Shown here one piece after another: positions 32,461 through 42,519 of a stretch of 64,000 nucleotides of DNA. This DNA is from Prorocentrum cordatum (Eukaryota > Sar > Dinophyceae > Prorocentrales > Prorocentraceae). The position numbers and the translations under genes are program-made. The notes beneath the pieces are model-generated. The model did no database searches, was not told the DNA's origin, and saw nothing but the letters and a program-made list of their open reading frames with translations. Position 1 is the stretch's first letter, and each line of letters begins with the position of its first letter. Where the stretch lies: contig CAUYUJ010000704.1 in the NCBI GenBank assembly GCA_963575745.1, positions 17,501 through 81,500 of the forward strand. The letters are read 5' to 3'.

Positions 32461-33026
32461 TCCTTCAAAACCGGCCACTATGCAAACCGGCCTCCATCCT
32501 CTGCAAAAAAATACCATTTCCTGATCATGCGCTCTGAAAGCGATGTTTTTTTACAATGGATCGTGGCCAACCGTGGTCGCGGGCGTGGATGCGTACCGGA
32601 GCTTATCCCTGTCAAAAAACACCATATCCTCGCAACTGCGTTCTTCTGATTCCCACTTTACCTATGAAAAAACACCATATCCTTATCATCGCGCGCTTCT
32701 CAGGGTTACTTTCTTCTGAACAAAAACAATACATTCATTCAACTGCTCACTTCCGTTGTACACTTTCCATTTTCGGTAATTACGTGCCATCCATGCTATG
32801 CGGCGGTCTCTTGTGTCTCACTCGGTTTCTGTGTCCAGGAATGTTGTGCTATGTCATGCTTGGAGTTTGTTTCACGCCACGGAGTTATTCCTTTCAGGGC
32901 AACGTTGCGTGCTATGTTTCGTGGGTTCCTTATGTTGTCTCTGGCCTATTGGGTGTTATGGTTGAGCCTTTGTCGCATGCATCCAGTGTTATCCTGTGGC
33001 AGTTCTCATCGCGTGCTTCTCAGGGT
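32461..33026. other. Subtelomeric sequence, partly repeated
   Basis: The first 80 bp repeat the module after 31,075 (TTAAACCCTAAATCCTTC, CCTGATCATGCG). The rest has no recognisable gene. Confidence 0.55.
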
Positions 33027-33339
33027 ATGCTTCGCTTTGCTATGCTCTGCTATGCTACACTATAGGTTTCCCACTTTGTGGGGAACCTATGCTTTGCCAT
33101 GCTCTGCTATGTTGTGCTATGCTATGCAATGCCATGCTACACTATATGTGTTTTGGGGGAACCTATGCTTTGCCATGCTTTGCTAAGCAATGCTATACCA
33201 TGCTATGCTATGCTACAGCCACGCTATGACATGATAGAAGATATGATCTTTATGGGGGGGTGGAGATGCGGGGGGGAATGATGGCGACCGCAGGTGGGTT
33301 CCGTTGAAGGTTGTAATCGTGGCCAAGCCTGTTAGACCC
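33027..33339 (+). repeat. ~315-bp subtelomeric module, copy 2
   Basis: Near-identical to 30,746-31,062. It ends at GTTAGACCCTAAACCC, where copy 1 has a damaged heptamer. Confidence 0.93.
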
Positions 33340-33412
33340 TAAACCCTAAACCCTAAACCCTAAACCCTAAGCCCTAACCCCTAACCCTGACCCTAAACCC
33401 TAAACCCTAATC
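33330..33412 (+). repeat. Telomere-type CCCTAAA repeats, right block
   Basis: About 80 bp of CCCTAAA, same orientation as the main block. Confidence 0.93.
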
Positions 33413-33417
33413 GCCTC

Positions 33418-33553
33418 GCGCGCAGACTGTTGGACGCAGGGGCCGTCGGCGGCGGGACTCTGAAAATTTTGCGGGTGTGCGGGCGGGCCCGCACACCCGC
33501 AAAGCTTTCAGAGTCCCGCCCCCGACGGCCCCTACGTCCAACAGTCTGCGCGC
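33418..33553. repeat. 136-bp inverted repeat (long palindrome)
   Basis: The left arm starts GCGCGCAGACTGTTGGACG and the right arm ends CGTCCAACAGTCTGCGCGC. The centre at about 33,485 is GGGCGGGCCCGC. Arms of ~68 bp differ at only a few positions. It directly follows CCCTAAA repeats. Confidence 0.92.
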
Positions 33554-33575
33554 TCGGCTCGCTCGCCCCGGACCC

Positions 33576-33800
33576 TGCGGAAAGGGGGGAGGGGGGGGGG
33601 GGGGGTCCGAACCCCCCCCCCCCCTTCAAGGGAGGGGGGGGGGGAGGTTCCGAACCCCCCCCCCCCCCTTTTCAAAGGGGGGGGGGGGTGTTCGACCCCC
33701 GCCCCCCCTTAAAGGGTCTGGGGGGGGGGGGGGGGGGGTTCTCGGACCCCCCCCCCCCCTGAAGGGGGGGAGGGGGGGGGGGGTCCCTGGAGCACACCCC
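33576..33800. repeat. Alternating poly-G and poly-C blocks
   Basis: Runs of about 10-18 G and C alternate five times around short words such as GTCCGAACC and TTCAAGGG, each pair able to fold back. Same style as 27,885-28,135. Confidence 0.85.
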
Positions 33801-33904
33801 CCCTTTTGTGTCTTCAAGGTGATCCACTGGCGCACTTTCGAAAAAAGGGAGGGGCCATCCTCACCTCCTCGAGTGGCGAAAAATCGTTGCGACAGCTTCT
33901 GTAT

Positions 33905-34040
33905 GTATGTGTGTGTGTGTGTGTGTGCTCATCACAGGTACACACATACAGATCTGGGAAGCATGTGAGTGTACAACATACACATGTATGTAGGTGTATA
34001 TGTATGTGTACATACATACATACATACATACATACATACA

Positions 34041-34074
<34 letters not shown>

Positions 34075-34080
34075 CGCACC
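33905..34080. repeat. (GT)n, then (CATA)n microsatellites
   Basis: GTGTGTGTGT at 33,909-33,928 and CATACATACATA at 34,010-34,070. Confidence 0.95.
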
Positions 34081-34254
34081 TGCATGCGCGGGCAAACAAA
34101 TCTGACGTCGGCGCTGCTCGCCATGGGCGGAGGCGGGGAACACGAAGGACTCGGGCCCCCAAATCTGGCCGAAATCCGGCGCGTTCCGCCGAAACGCACA
34201 CCGCGGCATCTTAGCTTTGATCCGGCTCGGCTGGAACATCGGCTGACGGGCACA

Positions 34255-34325
34255 TCTATATGTGTGTATATATATATATATTATCACATATGTATACATA
34301 TATATATATATATATATATATATTG
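34255..34325. repeat. (TA)n microsatellite
   Basis: Two TATATATA runs around TTATCACATATGTATACAT. Confidence 0.92.
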
Positions 34326-34434
34326 CATAGAGTTGCGCTCATTTGTATTCTTATGCGTCTTCCCAGATCATCCTCTGATGTTGGGTCCTCGTTTTGAATT
34401 CGCAGCGCCCCGCGTCTCCTCCCATCCCCCTCCC

Positions 34435-34757
34435 TTTCCTCCCATGGTTGGAATCCCAGGAACGGTGCTCTGGCACGCCTTAGGATTGCCAGAATGCAGC
34501 AGTCAGGTTGATTCGCGGTGTGGAGGTCCCTCGAATAGTGTTGTGGCAAATCTAGGATTATCAGGACGCGACGGTCACGTTGATTCGCCGCGCTGAAATC
34601 CCAAGAATTGTGTTCGGGCGCAACCTAGAATTTTCAGTCGTTCCTCTGTGGGGCACCTCCAGCAATGAAAACAAATCCTTGCAGGGACCTCTCAAGAGGG
34701 AACTTGAAGGGATGGTTCAATGCAACACCGTTGATGCGTCTGTGGTTTACACTGGTC
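34435..34757 (+). repeat. Composite repeat, right half (copy E)
   Basis: Second-type monomers (GCAGTCAGGTTGATTCGCGG, TCAGGACGCGACGGTCACGT) are followed by the right border GCAACACCGTTGATGCGTCT at about 34,723-34,742. A CTC tract starts immediately after. The first-type monomers are missing. Confidence 0.8.
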
Positions 34758-34945
34758 CGCCTCCTCCTCCTCCTCCTCCTCCTCTTCCTTCCTCCTCTTT
34801 GCTCCTTCCTCTCTCTTCCCTCGTCCTCGTCCTCGTCCTCCTCCTCCTCCTCCTCCTCCTCCTCCTTCTCTTCTTCCTCCTGTTCCCTCCCTCCCTCCCT
34901 CCCTCCCTGCCTCTCTCTCTCTCTCTCTCCCTCCTCTGCGCAGGG
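34757..34945. repeat. (CTC)n and (CT)n tract
   Basis: CTC triplets followed by CCCTCCCTCC and CTCTCTCT. Confidence 0.92.
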
Positions 34946-35240
34946 AGGTGGGCGGGCGACGCAGCGGGCTTCTGCAAGGGAGGACTGGCGGCCCGCTCTT
35001 TGGTACAAGGCCCCGGCCGCCGGGAGGGGGGCCGTAGCCGTAGTAGCCGGCGTAGGGGTCCTGACCGGACGGCCGCTTCTGGGCGTGCTGTTCCCCACCC
35101 CCGCCTCCCCGGACCTCCGACGACCTGCTTCTTGCCCGGCCGTTGTCCATCTGGGCGTCTTTTGTCCTTGATCGCGACGCCGGGGGCCTCTTCTCGGGCC
35201 CCCTGGCGCCATCAGACGTGGATCTCTGGGGCAGCAAGCT
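34946..35240. other. Unassigned GC-rich spacer
   Basis: No supported gene. Contains CCGTAGCCGTAGTAGCCGG near 35,023, which is not a spliced leader. Confidence 0.35.
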
Positions 35241-35396
35241 AGGGCTCCCAACTTCGCGCTTCGCGCTGCGCGAAGCGCGAATAACTTCGCGCTCTCGCGC
35301 CGCCCTCCCAAAGGGAGAATAGGAGGACGAGGAGGAGGGGGAGAAGGAACGAGGACCGCGAAGCGCGAATAACTTCGCGCCCTCGAGGGAGCCCTT
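35241..35396 (+). repeat. Dispersed hairpin element, copy 1
   Basis: Starts AGGGCTCCCAACTTCGCGC. A perfect 13-bp stem TTCGCGCTTCGCG with a 3-base loop is centred at about 35,267. The word GCGAAGCGCGAATAACTTCG occurs twice, before and after a GGAGGA purine insert. Copy 2 is at 38,068. Confidence 0.88.
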
Positions 35397-36284
35397 GGCA
35401 AGCTACCCGCTGGGAAGCGAGGGGCCACGCGTGGAAAACCGGATGTCCTCGGAGGTCTGGCTCCCCGCGTGGCGAACAAGCTCACGCCGGGAGGTTTGCG
35501 GCCTCTCTCGTCGGTTCCCAGGGGCTTTCCAGCCTCGAGGTGCTCTCCAACAGCCGCGCCTCGCCGGGGGCGCTCTGGGGGTGCCGAGGTCGTTCCGAAC
35601 GGCCGCCAGTGACTTGATGTGTGACCAGAGCACCAGACCTGCTCGTGCGGCGAAACAGAAGTACGACGGACGGTTTTAGCGTGTTTCCGAGACGATCAAA
35701 AATTACTCAGACTGAAAAGCCAGTCCTGGGGAAAAGGTCCAGCCCTCCAGGGCCCACGTTGCGAACAAATCGCGACGTCGGAGTTCTGGGTCTGACAAGC
35801 GGCGGGGCACAATCGGGACTGATTAGTAGGTCGACCCTAAAAAACGAAGGCGCCCTTGTGTCCTGTCTATCGCGTTTCACCCCTGTTTCGTGTCTGGGGC
35901 ATCGGTTGCCCTCGGAATAGACTTGTGTCCTCTTGGGTGTCCTCTGCAACTAGTTTCGGCTGGAAGCGACACACAGGAGGGGAGGACAACGGAGGGGAGG
36001 GGAGAGAAGAGGAAGAGGAGTGGGAGAGGAGGAGAGAGGGGAGGAGGACGTCTCTGGGACGTGTTTTGGGGTGGAGCGAGGGGCCGCACGAGGAGGAGGA
36101 GGGGCAGGAGAGGGAGGAGGGGCCACTGGAGTCTCCGCTCGCTGGAACCCTGAAGCAGCATATTACGTATATGCCTGCATCGATTCTCCTCCACCTTTCT
36201 CCTCCAGCCCTCAGTCCTCCAGGATCGGAGCTTTGGGCTTTTTTGATTCTTTCTGAGTCTCCAGAGGCCTCCTTTTTTTTCTGT
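35397..36284. other. Unassigned sequence with a purine-rich part
   Basis: GAG-rich at 35,978-36,125, otherwise unique. No supported gene. Confidence 0.4.
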
Positions 36285-36345
36285 TCCTCCGCCTCCTCCT
36301 CCTCCTCCTCTTCCCCCTCCTCCTCCCCCCTTCTCCCCGTCGGAG
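36285..36345. repeat. (CTC)n tract
   Basis: CTC triplets, 60 bp. Confidence 0.88.
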
Positions 36346-36654
36346 TAGTAAGGGCAGCACTGCTGCGCTAGGCTCGATGATCTGACGCAAGAAGCCGAAG
36401 TTGGAGCAGGCAAGGGGTTCCGTGCAAACACTGCGTGCACGGGGCGCAGACGAGCAATACAATTCCGTGCTCAGCACAGTCGGTGAGCTAACCCCACGGG
36501 CGACCCGAAGCTTTACCAGAGGTTTGCCCCACCTGTGCCGCTGAGCAACGCGTTCACGGTCCTCCCTCCTCCCTCCTCGACCCTCCTTACCCCTCCTCGT
36601 TCCTCCGTCCTCCTGCTCCTCCTCATGCTTAATTCTTCCTCCTTCTTAACCCCT

Positions 36655-37265
36655 TTTCCTTATTACTAACTCCTCCCTGTCGCACTCCTCAACGTGTCAG
36701 TAGGACGGGCCGGGCTTTTCGCTGGAGACTACCCCACCATGGATGATCTCGAAGCTTGAAGCTTTCAAGAGTTTCAAGGATGAAGGGCGGGCAATATTCA
36801 AATGTGGCTCTTGTCTTAGCGCCGTGCATCTTCGCCTTAACCGTTTGCAGCACTTTCACAAAGATGGAGCGCTGGTCGTTTTCGACATGTGGCTTTTGCC
36901 TCAGTGCCGCGCGCATTCGTTCTGAAACTTTTGCAGCAAGCTCCAGGACTCGCAAGGTTGCAATCCCCAACAATCATGTTCAGCCACAGCGTACAACCGT
37001 CAGAACGCAACAATCACATTGATGAATCGCGGGGTGGAAGTGTCCGGACTTGCGTTCTGGCTCGATGGAGGACCGTCAAGACGCACCGTTGATCCGCGGG
37101 GTTGAACTCACAAAGGTGGCGTCCTGGCGCGATCGAGGCTTCTCACGCGGTTGTCTCATGAGGGCACTTGTCGGAGTGCAGATGAATTTTTGTAGGGACC
37201 TAAGACATGGGGACCTGGAGGGAGGCTTTAATACAACGTCGTTGATGCGTTTTGGGTTTGCAATG
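36655..37265 (+). repeat. Composite repeat, full copy C
   Basis: The left border has CTCCCTGTCGCACTCC at 36,673-36,690. First-type monomers carry TGTGGCTCTTGTCTTAGCGCC and TGTGGCTTTTGCCTCAGTGCC (about 36,803 and 36,888). Second-type monomers have GGACCGTCAAGACGCACCG. The right border AACGTCGTTGATGCGTTTTG is at 37,233-37,252. CTC-rich DNA precedes (36,560-36,650) and follows (37,267-37,313). Confidence 0.82.
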
Positions 37266-37552
37266 GTCCTCCTCTTCCTCTCCCTCCTCCTCCTCCTCCT
37301 CCTCCTTTCCCTCCGCGCCCTGAAAGAGCCGCGACGTCAACCTCGGGAGACCACCACGTTGACGTTGAAGGCGCCAGTGCGAAGCTACGCCAATTTGAGG
37401 AGACCGCCACTCTGACGTTGAAGGAGACCGCCACTCTGACGCTGAAGGGCGATGGCGATAGCGATGATGCTCGAACGGGACTTCAATGTTAGAACTTCTG
37501 CACGGACGTTATACCGACTTGTCTGGGTGCGAGCTGCTGGGCCCAACGCCCC

Positions 37553-37918
37553 CTTCTCCTCCTCTTCCCCCTCCTCCTCCCCCTCCTCCTCCTCCTCCTC
37601 CTCCTCCTCCCCTCTTCCCCTCCCGCCCTCCTCCCCCTCCTCCTCTTTCCTCCCTCCTCCTCCTCCATCCTCTCCTCCCCTCCTCCTTCCTCCTCCTCCT
37701 CCCCCTCCTCCTCCTCCTCCTCCTCCTCCCCTCCTCCTCCTCCTCCTCCTCCTCCTCCTCCTCCTCCTCCTCCTCCTCCTTCCCCTCCTCCTCTCCCCTC
37801 CTTCCTCCTCCTCCTCCTCCTCCTCCTCCTCCTCCTCCTCCTCCTCCCTCCTCTCCATCCTCCTCCTCCCTCCTCCTCCTCCTCCTCCTCCTCCTCCTCC
37901 TCCTCCTCCTCCTCGACC
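37553..37918. repeat. (CTC)n microsatellite
   Basis: About 365 bp of CTC triplets with CCC variants. Confidence 0.93.
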
Positions 37919-38067
37919 CTGCCTACCCTGCCGGTGGCGCCCGCCCCCCCCGGGGCTGTCCCTGTGCCGCTGCTCAGCCTCCCACCGGCGCCACTCCTGG
38001 TGCGGAAAGCCGCCCAACCGCGGGGGCGGGGGCTGTGCCGGGAGGGGGCGGGGGGGAGGGTGGATCA

Positions 38068-38215
38068 AGGGCTCCCAACTTCGCGCTTCGCGCTGCGCGA
38101 AGCGCGAATAACTTCGCGCTCTCGCGCCGCCTCCCAGGGGAGAAGGGGAGGATGAGGAGGAATCGGAGCCGAACCGCGAAGCGCGAATAACTTCGCGGCC
38201 TCGAGGGCGCTCTTG
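38068..38215 (+). repeat. Dispersed hairpin element, copy 2
   Basis: Same start, stem-loop and double GCGAAGCGCGAATAACTTCG words as 35,241-35,396, and a shorter purine insert. Its ends match where the surrounding DNA does not. Confidence 0.88.
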
Positions 38216-38344
38216 GTGGATGGGGAGGAGGTGGGAGAGGAGGCACCGCCAGACCACCCCAGCCGCTCACCTTTGCCAGCCTACTCTCATCCCTGCAACC
38301 GAACGCCACCGCCGCGGCCCCTCCTCCTTTGTTTTGTTTTTTGT

Positions 38345-38570
38345 TCCTTCTCTCTCTCTCTCTCTTTCCTTATCTCTGCCTCTCTCTCTCTCTCTCTGTC
38401 TCATTCCGTTTTTTTTCTTTTTGCTTTTTGTTGCTCTCTCTCTCTTGTTGTTGCTCTCTCTCTCTCTCGCCTTTTTCCTCTCCCTCTCTCGTTTCTATCC
38501 TCTCTTCCTCTCTCTCTCCCTTCTCTCTCTCTCTTTGTTGTATCTCTCTCTCCCTCTCTCGCCGCTCCGT
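38345..38570. repeat. (CT)n / TTTGTT-rich pyrimidine tract
   Basis: TCTCTCTC runs interrupted by TTTTTGCTTTTTGTTG. Confidence 0.9.
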
Positions 38571-39925
38571 CAGGGACGTGGAAGAGCAGGGACCCACTGT
38601 TGGCCTGGGGCTGCGTCCAGCTCCCCCCTGGCGCCCCCGAGGCCCCCCTAGACGGCAGCAGCACATGCCCAGTCAGCTCCGCAACCCCAAAGACGGTCAT
38701 CAGTGGTCACCAGTAACACATGTGGTTTTGGCGTGCTGTGAACCGCCCTCCACCCACAACCTGTCGGGACACAGTGTTGCCCGAACGGGGAGGGGGTCAC
38801 TCCGAACCCCAAGGGACTGCGTATGATGATGGATGCGACGATGTCGGACCTATTTTCCGAAGGCAGCGTGCCCTGAGGGATCCGCACGCCAGGGCCTCCA
38901 TGTGCCTCGCCCCCTGCGGGGTCCCACCCCAACAAACAAATACACACACGACCCTCTCCCAAGAGGTCCCCAGAAAGGTACAGAGTTCCCCCCATTTTCC
39001 GGGAGCCCTCAGCGTGCACGTTCTTCTCGGACTGCGCAGGACCTCTGTGGCTAATCGCATCGGCTCCGGACGGGCTTGCAATCTCTCTTTTTATTCCTCT
39101 TCGTCCGCTCCTGTTGGTGGAGGACTTGCAGCACTGACTTGGTCAGGGCAGCGCGGTTCCACATCTTCTCAACGAAGCGGTTTATTAATGTATGCGACTG
39201 GAACAGGCACAACTCTCGTGGACACATTTCTCTTCTGTCTGGCGCCGAGCCATCGCAACGGTGCGTGGGGACAGGTGAGTGGAAGAGACGGCTTTTGAAG
39301 CTGACCTGCGTGCGTCTCCACTTTGCCACTTGCCGTGCCTCGTCGACCCACCTGGGCGGCCTCGCTGTGCTTTCCCCTGCTTGCAGTACCTAATCGGCCC
39401 TCGCTGACGGCCTCACTGCAGGGACCCTTGGATTCCTCGTGCTGGGCCTCGTCATCGCCCGTGGATGCACCGGAGCCGCGGCCTGGCGGCTGCCACAGTC
39501 CCCGCTGCCGAGGCTTGCCGCGCCAGCGCACTCAGGACGGAGGCCTTCCGCCTCGGAGTGCCCCCCTCCTCCCTCCTCCTCCGCGGCCGCCCCGTCTGAC
39601 TCAGTCTCCTCTCCTGCACGCTGGGCAGTTCGCTCTTAGGCAGCCCCGTTTGGCCCGACCGCTGGTGCAGCAGTCCTGCCTCGCCGCCGACGAAAAGAAG
39701 TGCGTCTCATCGTGTTTTTTCGAAGAGGGGGACAGGGTGAAGGGTAGGGGGGAAAAGAGAGGGTCAACACAAGTGTGGGCGCTCTTCACGGGAACGCTGC
39801 AAGGAATCGTCGGGTTCAAAAGAATCAAAGAAACACGCGCCCGGCGCCTTGGGAGAAGCAGATCGGAACTCCGACACCGTGCTGCCTTCAATGGACTCCA
39901 AGAAGTCTGGGCCCGTTATCCAGGA
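38571..39925. other. Unassigned sequence, no supported gene
   Basis: Frames of up to about 190 codons exist on plus (38,720-39,298), but without domain or codon signal. Repeated CCTCGCTG and TGCAG words occur near 39,360-39,420. Confidence 0.35.
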
Positions 39926-39929
39926 CCGA

Positions 39930-40205
39930 GGAGAAGGAGGAGGAAGAGGAGGAGGAGAAGGAGGAGCAGGAGGAAAAGGAGGAGGAGGAAGAGGGAAGAG
40001 GAGGAGGAAGAGGAGGAGGAGGAGGAGGAGGAGGAGGAGGAGGAGGAGGAGGAGGAGGACCAGGAGGAGGAGGAGGGAGGGGGAGAAGGCGGAGGAGGAG
40101 GAGGAGGAGGAGGAGGAGGAGGAGGAGGAGGAGGAGGAGGAGGAGGAGGAGGAGGAGGTAGGAGGAGGAGGAGGAGGAGGAGGAGGAGGAGGAGGAGGAG
40201 GAGGA
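39930..40205. repeat. (GAG)n microsatellite
   Basis: Long GAG triplet run. Confidence 0.93.
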
Positions 40206-40534
40206 CAAGCTAGGTGCGCTCGCGTCATATCTGACGTCCTACAACTCCCTCCCATCCCTTCCCCATGGCGTAGATCCCCTCTCTATTTGCAGGGTATAGC
40301 ATGGCAGTACATGGCATTATCATTACATGGCATAGCATGGTTTGAATATCAACGCGTATCATGACATAGCATGGCGTGGCGACGCCCCAAAGTGGGGGGG
40401 AGGGGAGGAGGGGCTTCTGCGGCCCCAGAAATCAACGAATCGACACCGAATATGTAATTACTTCCGATGGTTTTTTCGGGGGGACATTTTCTAGATTTTG
40501 GGGCTTTTTTGGAATGACCGAAAATCATGCCGTG

Positions 40535-40745
40535 GCATGGCACTGGAAGCGCTGCAACAGGAGCACGATTCGGAACGAGCGGAAGCGCGGAAATGAGTCC
40601 AGCGCTGCAGCGGGAACACGATTTGGAACGAGCGGAAGCGCGGAAATGAGGCCGGCGCTGCAGCGGGAGCACGATTCGGAACAAACGGAAGCCCGATGAT
40701 GAGGCCAGCGCTTCAGCGGGAGCAACAATTTGAACAAAAACCCGG
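40535..40745 (+). repeat. ~61-bp tandem repeat, 3.5 units
   Basis: Units share GCGCTGCAGCGGGAGCACGA then TTCGGAACGAGCGGAAGCGC. Spacing is about 61 bp and the last unit is diverged. Confidence 0.9.
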
Positions 40746-40859
40746 GCGAAAACCCTTTTCCCGGGAATCCAGTGTAAAAAATAATATGCGGAGGGGGGCC
40801 GGATTTCTTCCAGACGTCATCAGGGCAGAGAGGAGAATAGTATTCATATTGTCTTCTTC

Positions 40860-41680
40860 TGATGGAAGAGGAAGTGGTGGTGGAGGAGGAGGGAGATGAT
40901 GAGGAGAAGGCGAGGATGAGGAGAAGGCGAGGATGATGATGAGGAGGAGGAGGAGGAGGAGGGACGAGTAGGAGGAGGAGGAAAAGGAGGAGGAGGAGGA
41001 CGAGGAGGAGGAGGAGGAAAAGGAGGAGGAGGAGGAATGAGGAGGAGGAGGAGGAGAATGAGGAGGAGGAGGAGGAGGACGAGGAGGAAGAGGAGGAGGA
41101 GGAGGTGGTGGTGGAGGAGCAGGGGAACATGATGAGGAGGAGAAGGCGAGAGGAGGAAGAGGGGAGGAGGAAGAGGAAGAGGAGGAGAAGGAGGAGGAGG
41201 GAGAAGGAGGAAACGGGAGAGAAGGAGGAGGAGGATTAGTATGAGGAGGATCAGGGAGAATGATGATGATGAGGAGGAGGAGGAGGAGGAGGAGGAGGAG
41301 AAGGAGGAGGAGGAGGAGGTGGAGGAGACGACGACGAGAGGAGTGGGGGGGTGCCTGAAGCGTTGGGACCAGCAAGACTCCTCCCCAAAGCGGATTGCCA
41401 CAGGTGCAACGGGCGCGGGGGTCTCGACTCTTCTGGCCTGGGCCGGTGGGCTCCGAAGGCCCCCCCCCGTCTCCGACGACGACGACGGCGGCGACGACGA
41501 CGACGACGACAACGACCCTCGCCGCCTCCTCCTTCTCCTCCTCCTCCTCCTCCTCCTCCTCCTCCTCCTCCTCCTCCTCCTCCTCCTCCTCCTCCTCCTC
41601 CCCCGCCTCCTCCTCCTCCTCCTCCTCCGTTTCTTCCTCATCCTCCTCTCCATCCTCCGCCTCTTCCTCGCCGCTGAAGT
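40860..41680. repeat. Inverted microsatellite pair: (GAG)n, core, (CTC)n
   Basis: GAG triplets at 40,860-41,335 and CTC triplets at 41,523-41,640 surround about 185 bp of unique GC-rich DNA, with a GACGACGAC run at 41,475-41,515. Confidence 0.88.
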
Positions 41681-41871
41681 CTCTGCTGCAGTGGACTGCG
41701 TTCTCTCCGCTGCTCTGCTGGCTCGCGCTCTGGAGGGTCGCCTCTCTACAAATCCTGCTGCTGCTCCTCCAGGCGACCATCCCACATCAGCCCGTCGGCC
41801 GTCGTCGCGAACTCGACTGGGCGGAGAAGCCAAACTCCGTTCTACGAGGTATCGAGGCCCAGGTGATCTCT

Positions 41872-42032
41872 GCGCCTGGCAAGTTTTGCCCCCATCACCC
41901 GACGGGGATGTTTTCGGGCGTTCCTGGCCCGTGTCGGGCCTCCTCAGGCCCCTGGGGGCTGGTCTTCTGGGGGCCTCCAGGGACATCCAGGGGTCAGTCA
42001 GAACCCGGGGCGGCAGCAAAACTTGCCAGGTG
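41872..42032. repeat. 15-bp inverted repeat pair
   Basis: CCTGGCAAGTTTTGC at about 41,876 and its exact complement GCAAAACTTGCCAGG at about 42,017, about 125 bp apart. Possibly the ends of a small element; no duplicated target seen. Confidence 0.65.
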
Positions 42033-42099
42033 TGTCTGGCCTCCCCCGAACATCGGAGGATCAACAAACGGCATATCACACATGAAAATTTCGGAAGTC

Positions 42100-42490
42100 T
42101 GCGTGGACATTCGGTACTCTATGCTTATTAGTATTCTTATTCTTGTTTGTCGTTTGATTATCAGTGGTATTATTATTCATCGTATTAGTGGTATTCGTAA
42201 TACTATCATTATTTCGATTATTATCTCTATGAATAACATTCTTACTGTGATACCTTATTTTTGGTTTTCTTAATATCTATGTTAATACTTTTTGTTCTTG
42301 AGATTCATATTCGTATTTTTATTACGATCCTTCGTATTACTAACATCACTGCAACTATTACTACTATTCGAAGTATCATCATTATTAGTTTTACTATTCG
42401 TTTTTTTATTGTTGGTATTCGTATTATCATTACTACTATACTTGGTATTCTCATTATTATATTTTCTTATTTTTCTTCTTCTTCTTCTTC
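42100..42490. repeat. AT-rich degenerate TATT/ATTATT island
   Basis: About 390 bp of TATTAT, TATTCGTAT and TTATTATT words. Strikingly AT-rich against the surrounding sequence. Confidence 0.82.
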
Positions 42491-42519
42491 TTCTTATTGT
42501 TCTCTTCTCCTTTTTTAGA

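Noticed and set aside
35020-35045. Second spliced-leader relict (GCCGTAGCCGTAGTAGCC)
   Set aside because: Only the first eight bases of the leader match, in a GC-rich context where this is likely by chance.
38720-39298. 192-codon plus-strand frame
   Set aside because: No domain, and competing frames of similar quality on the other strand.
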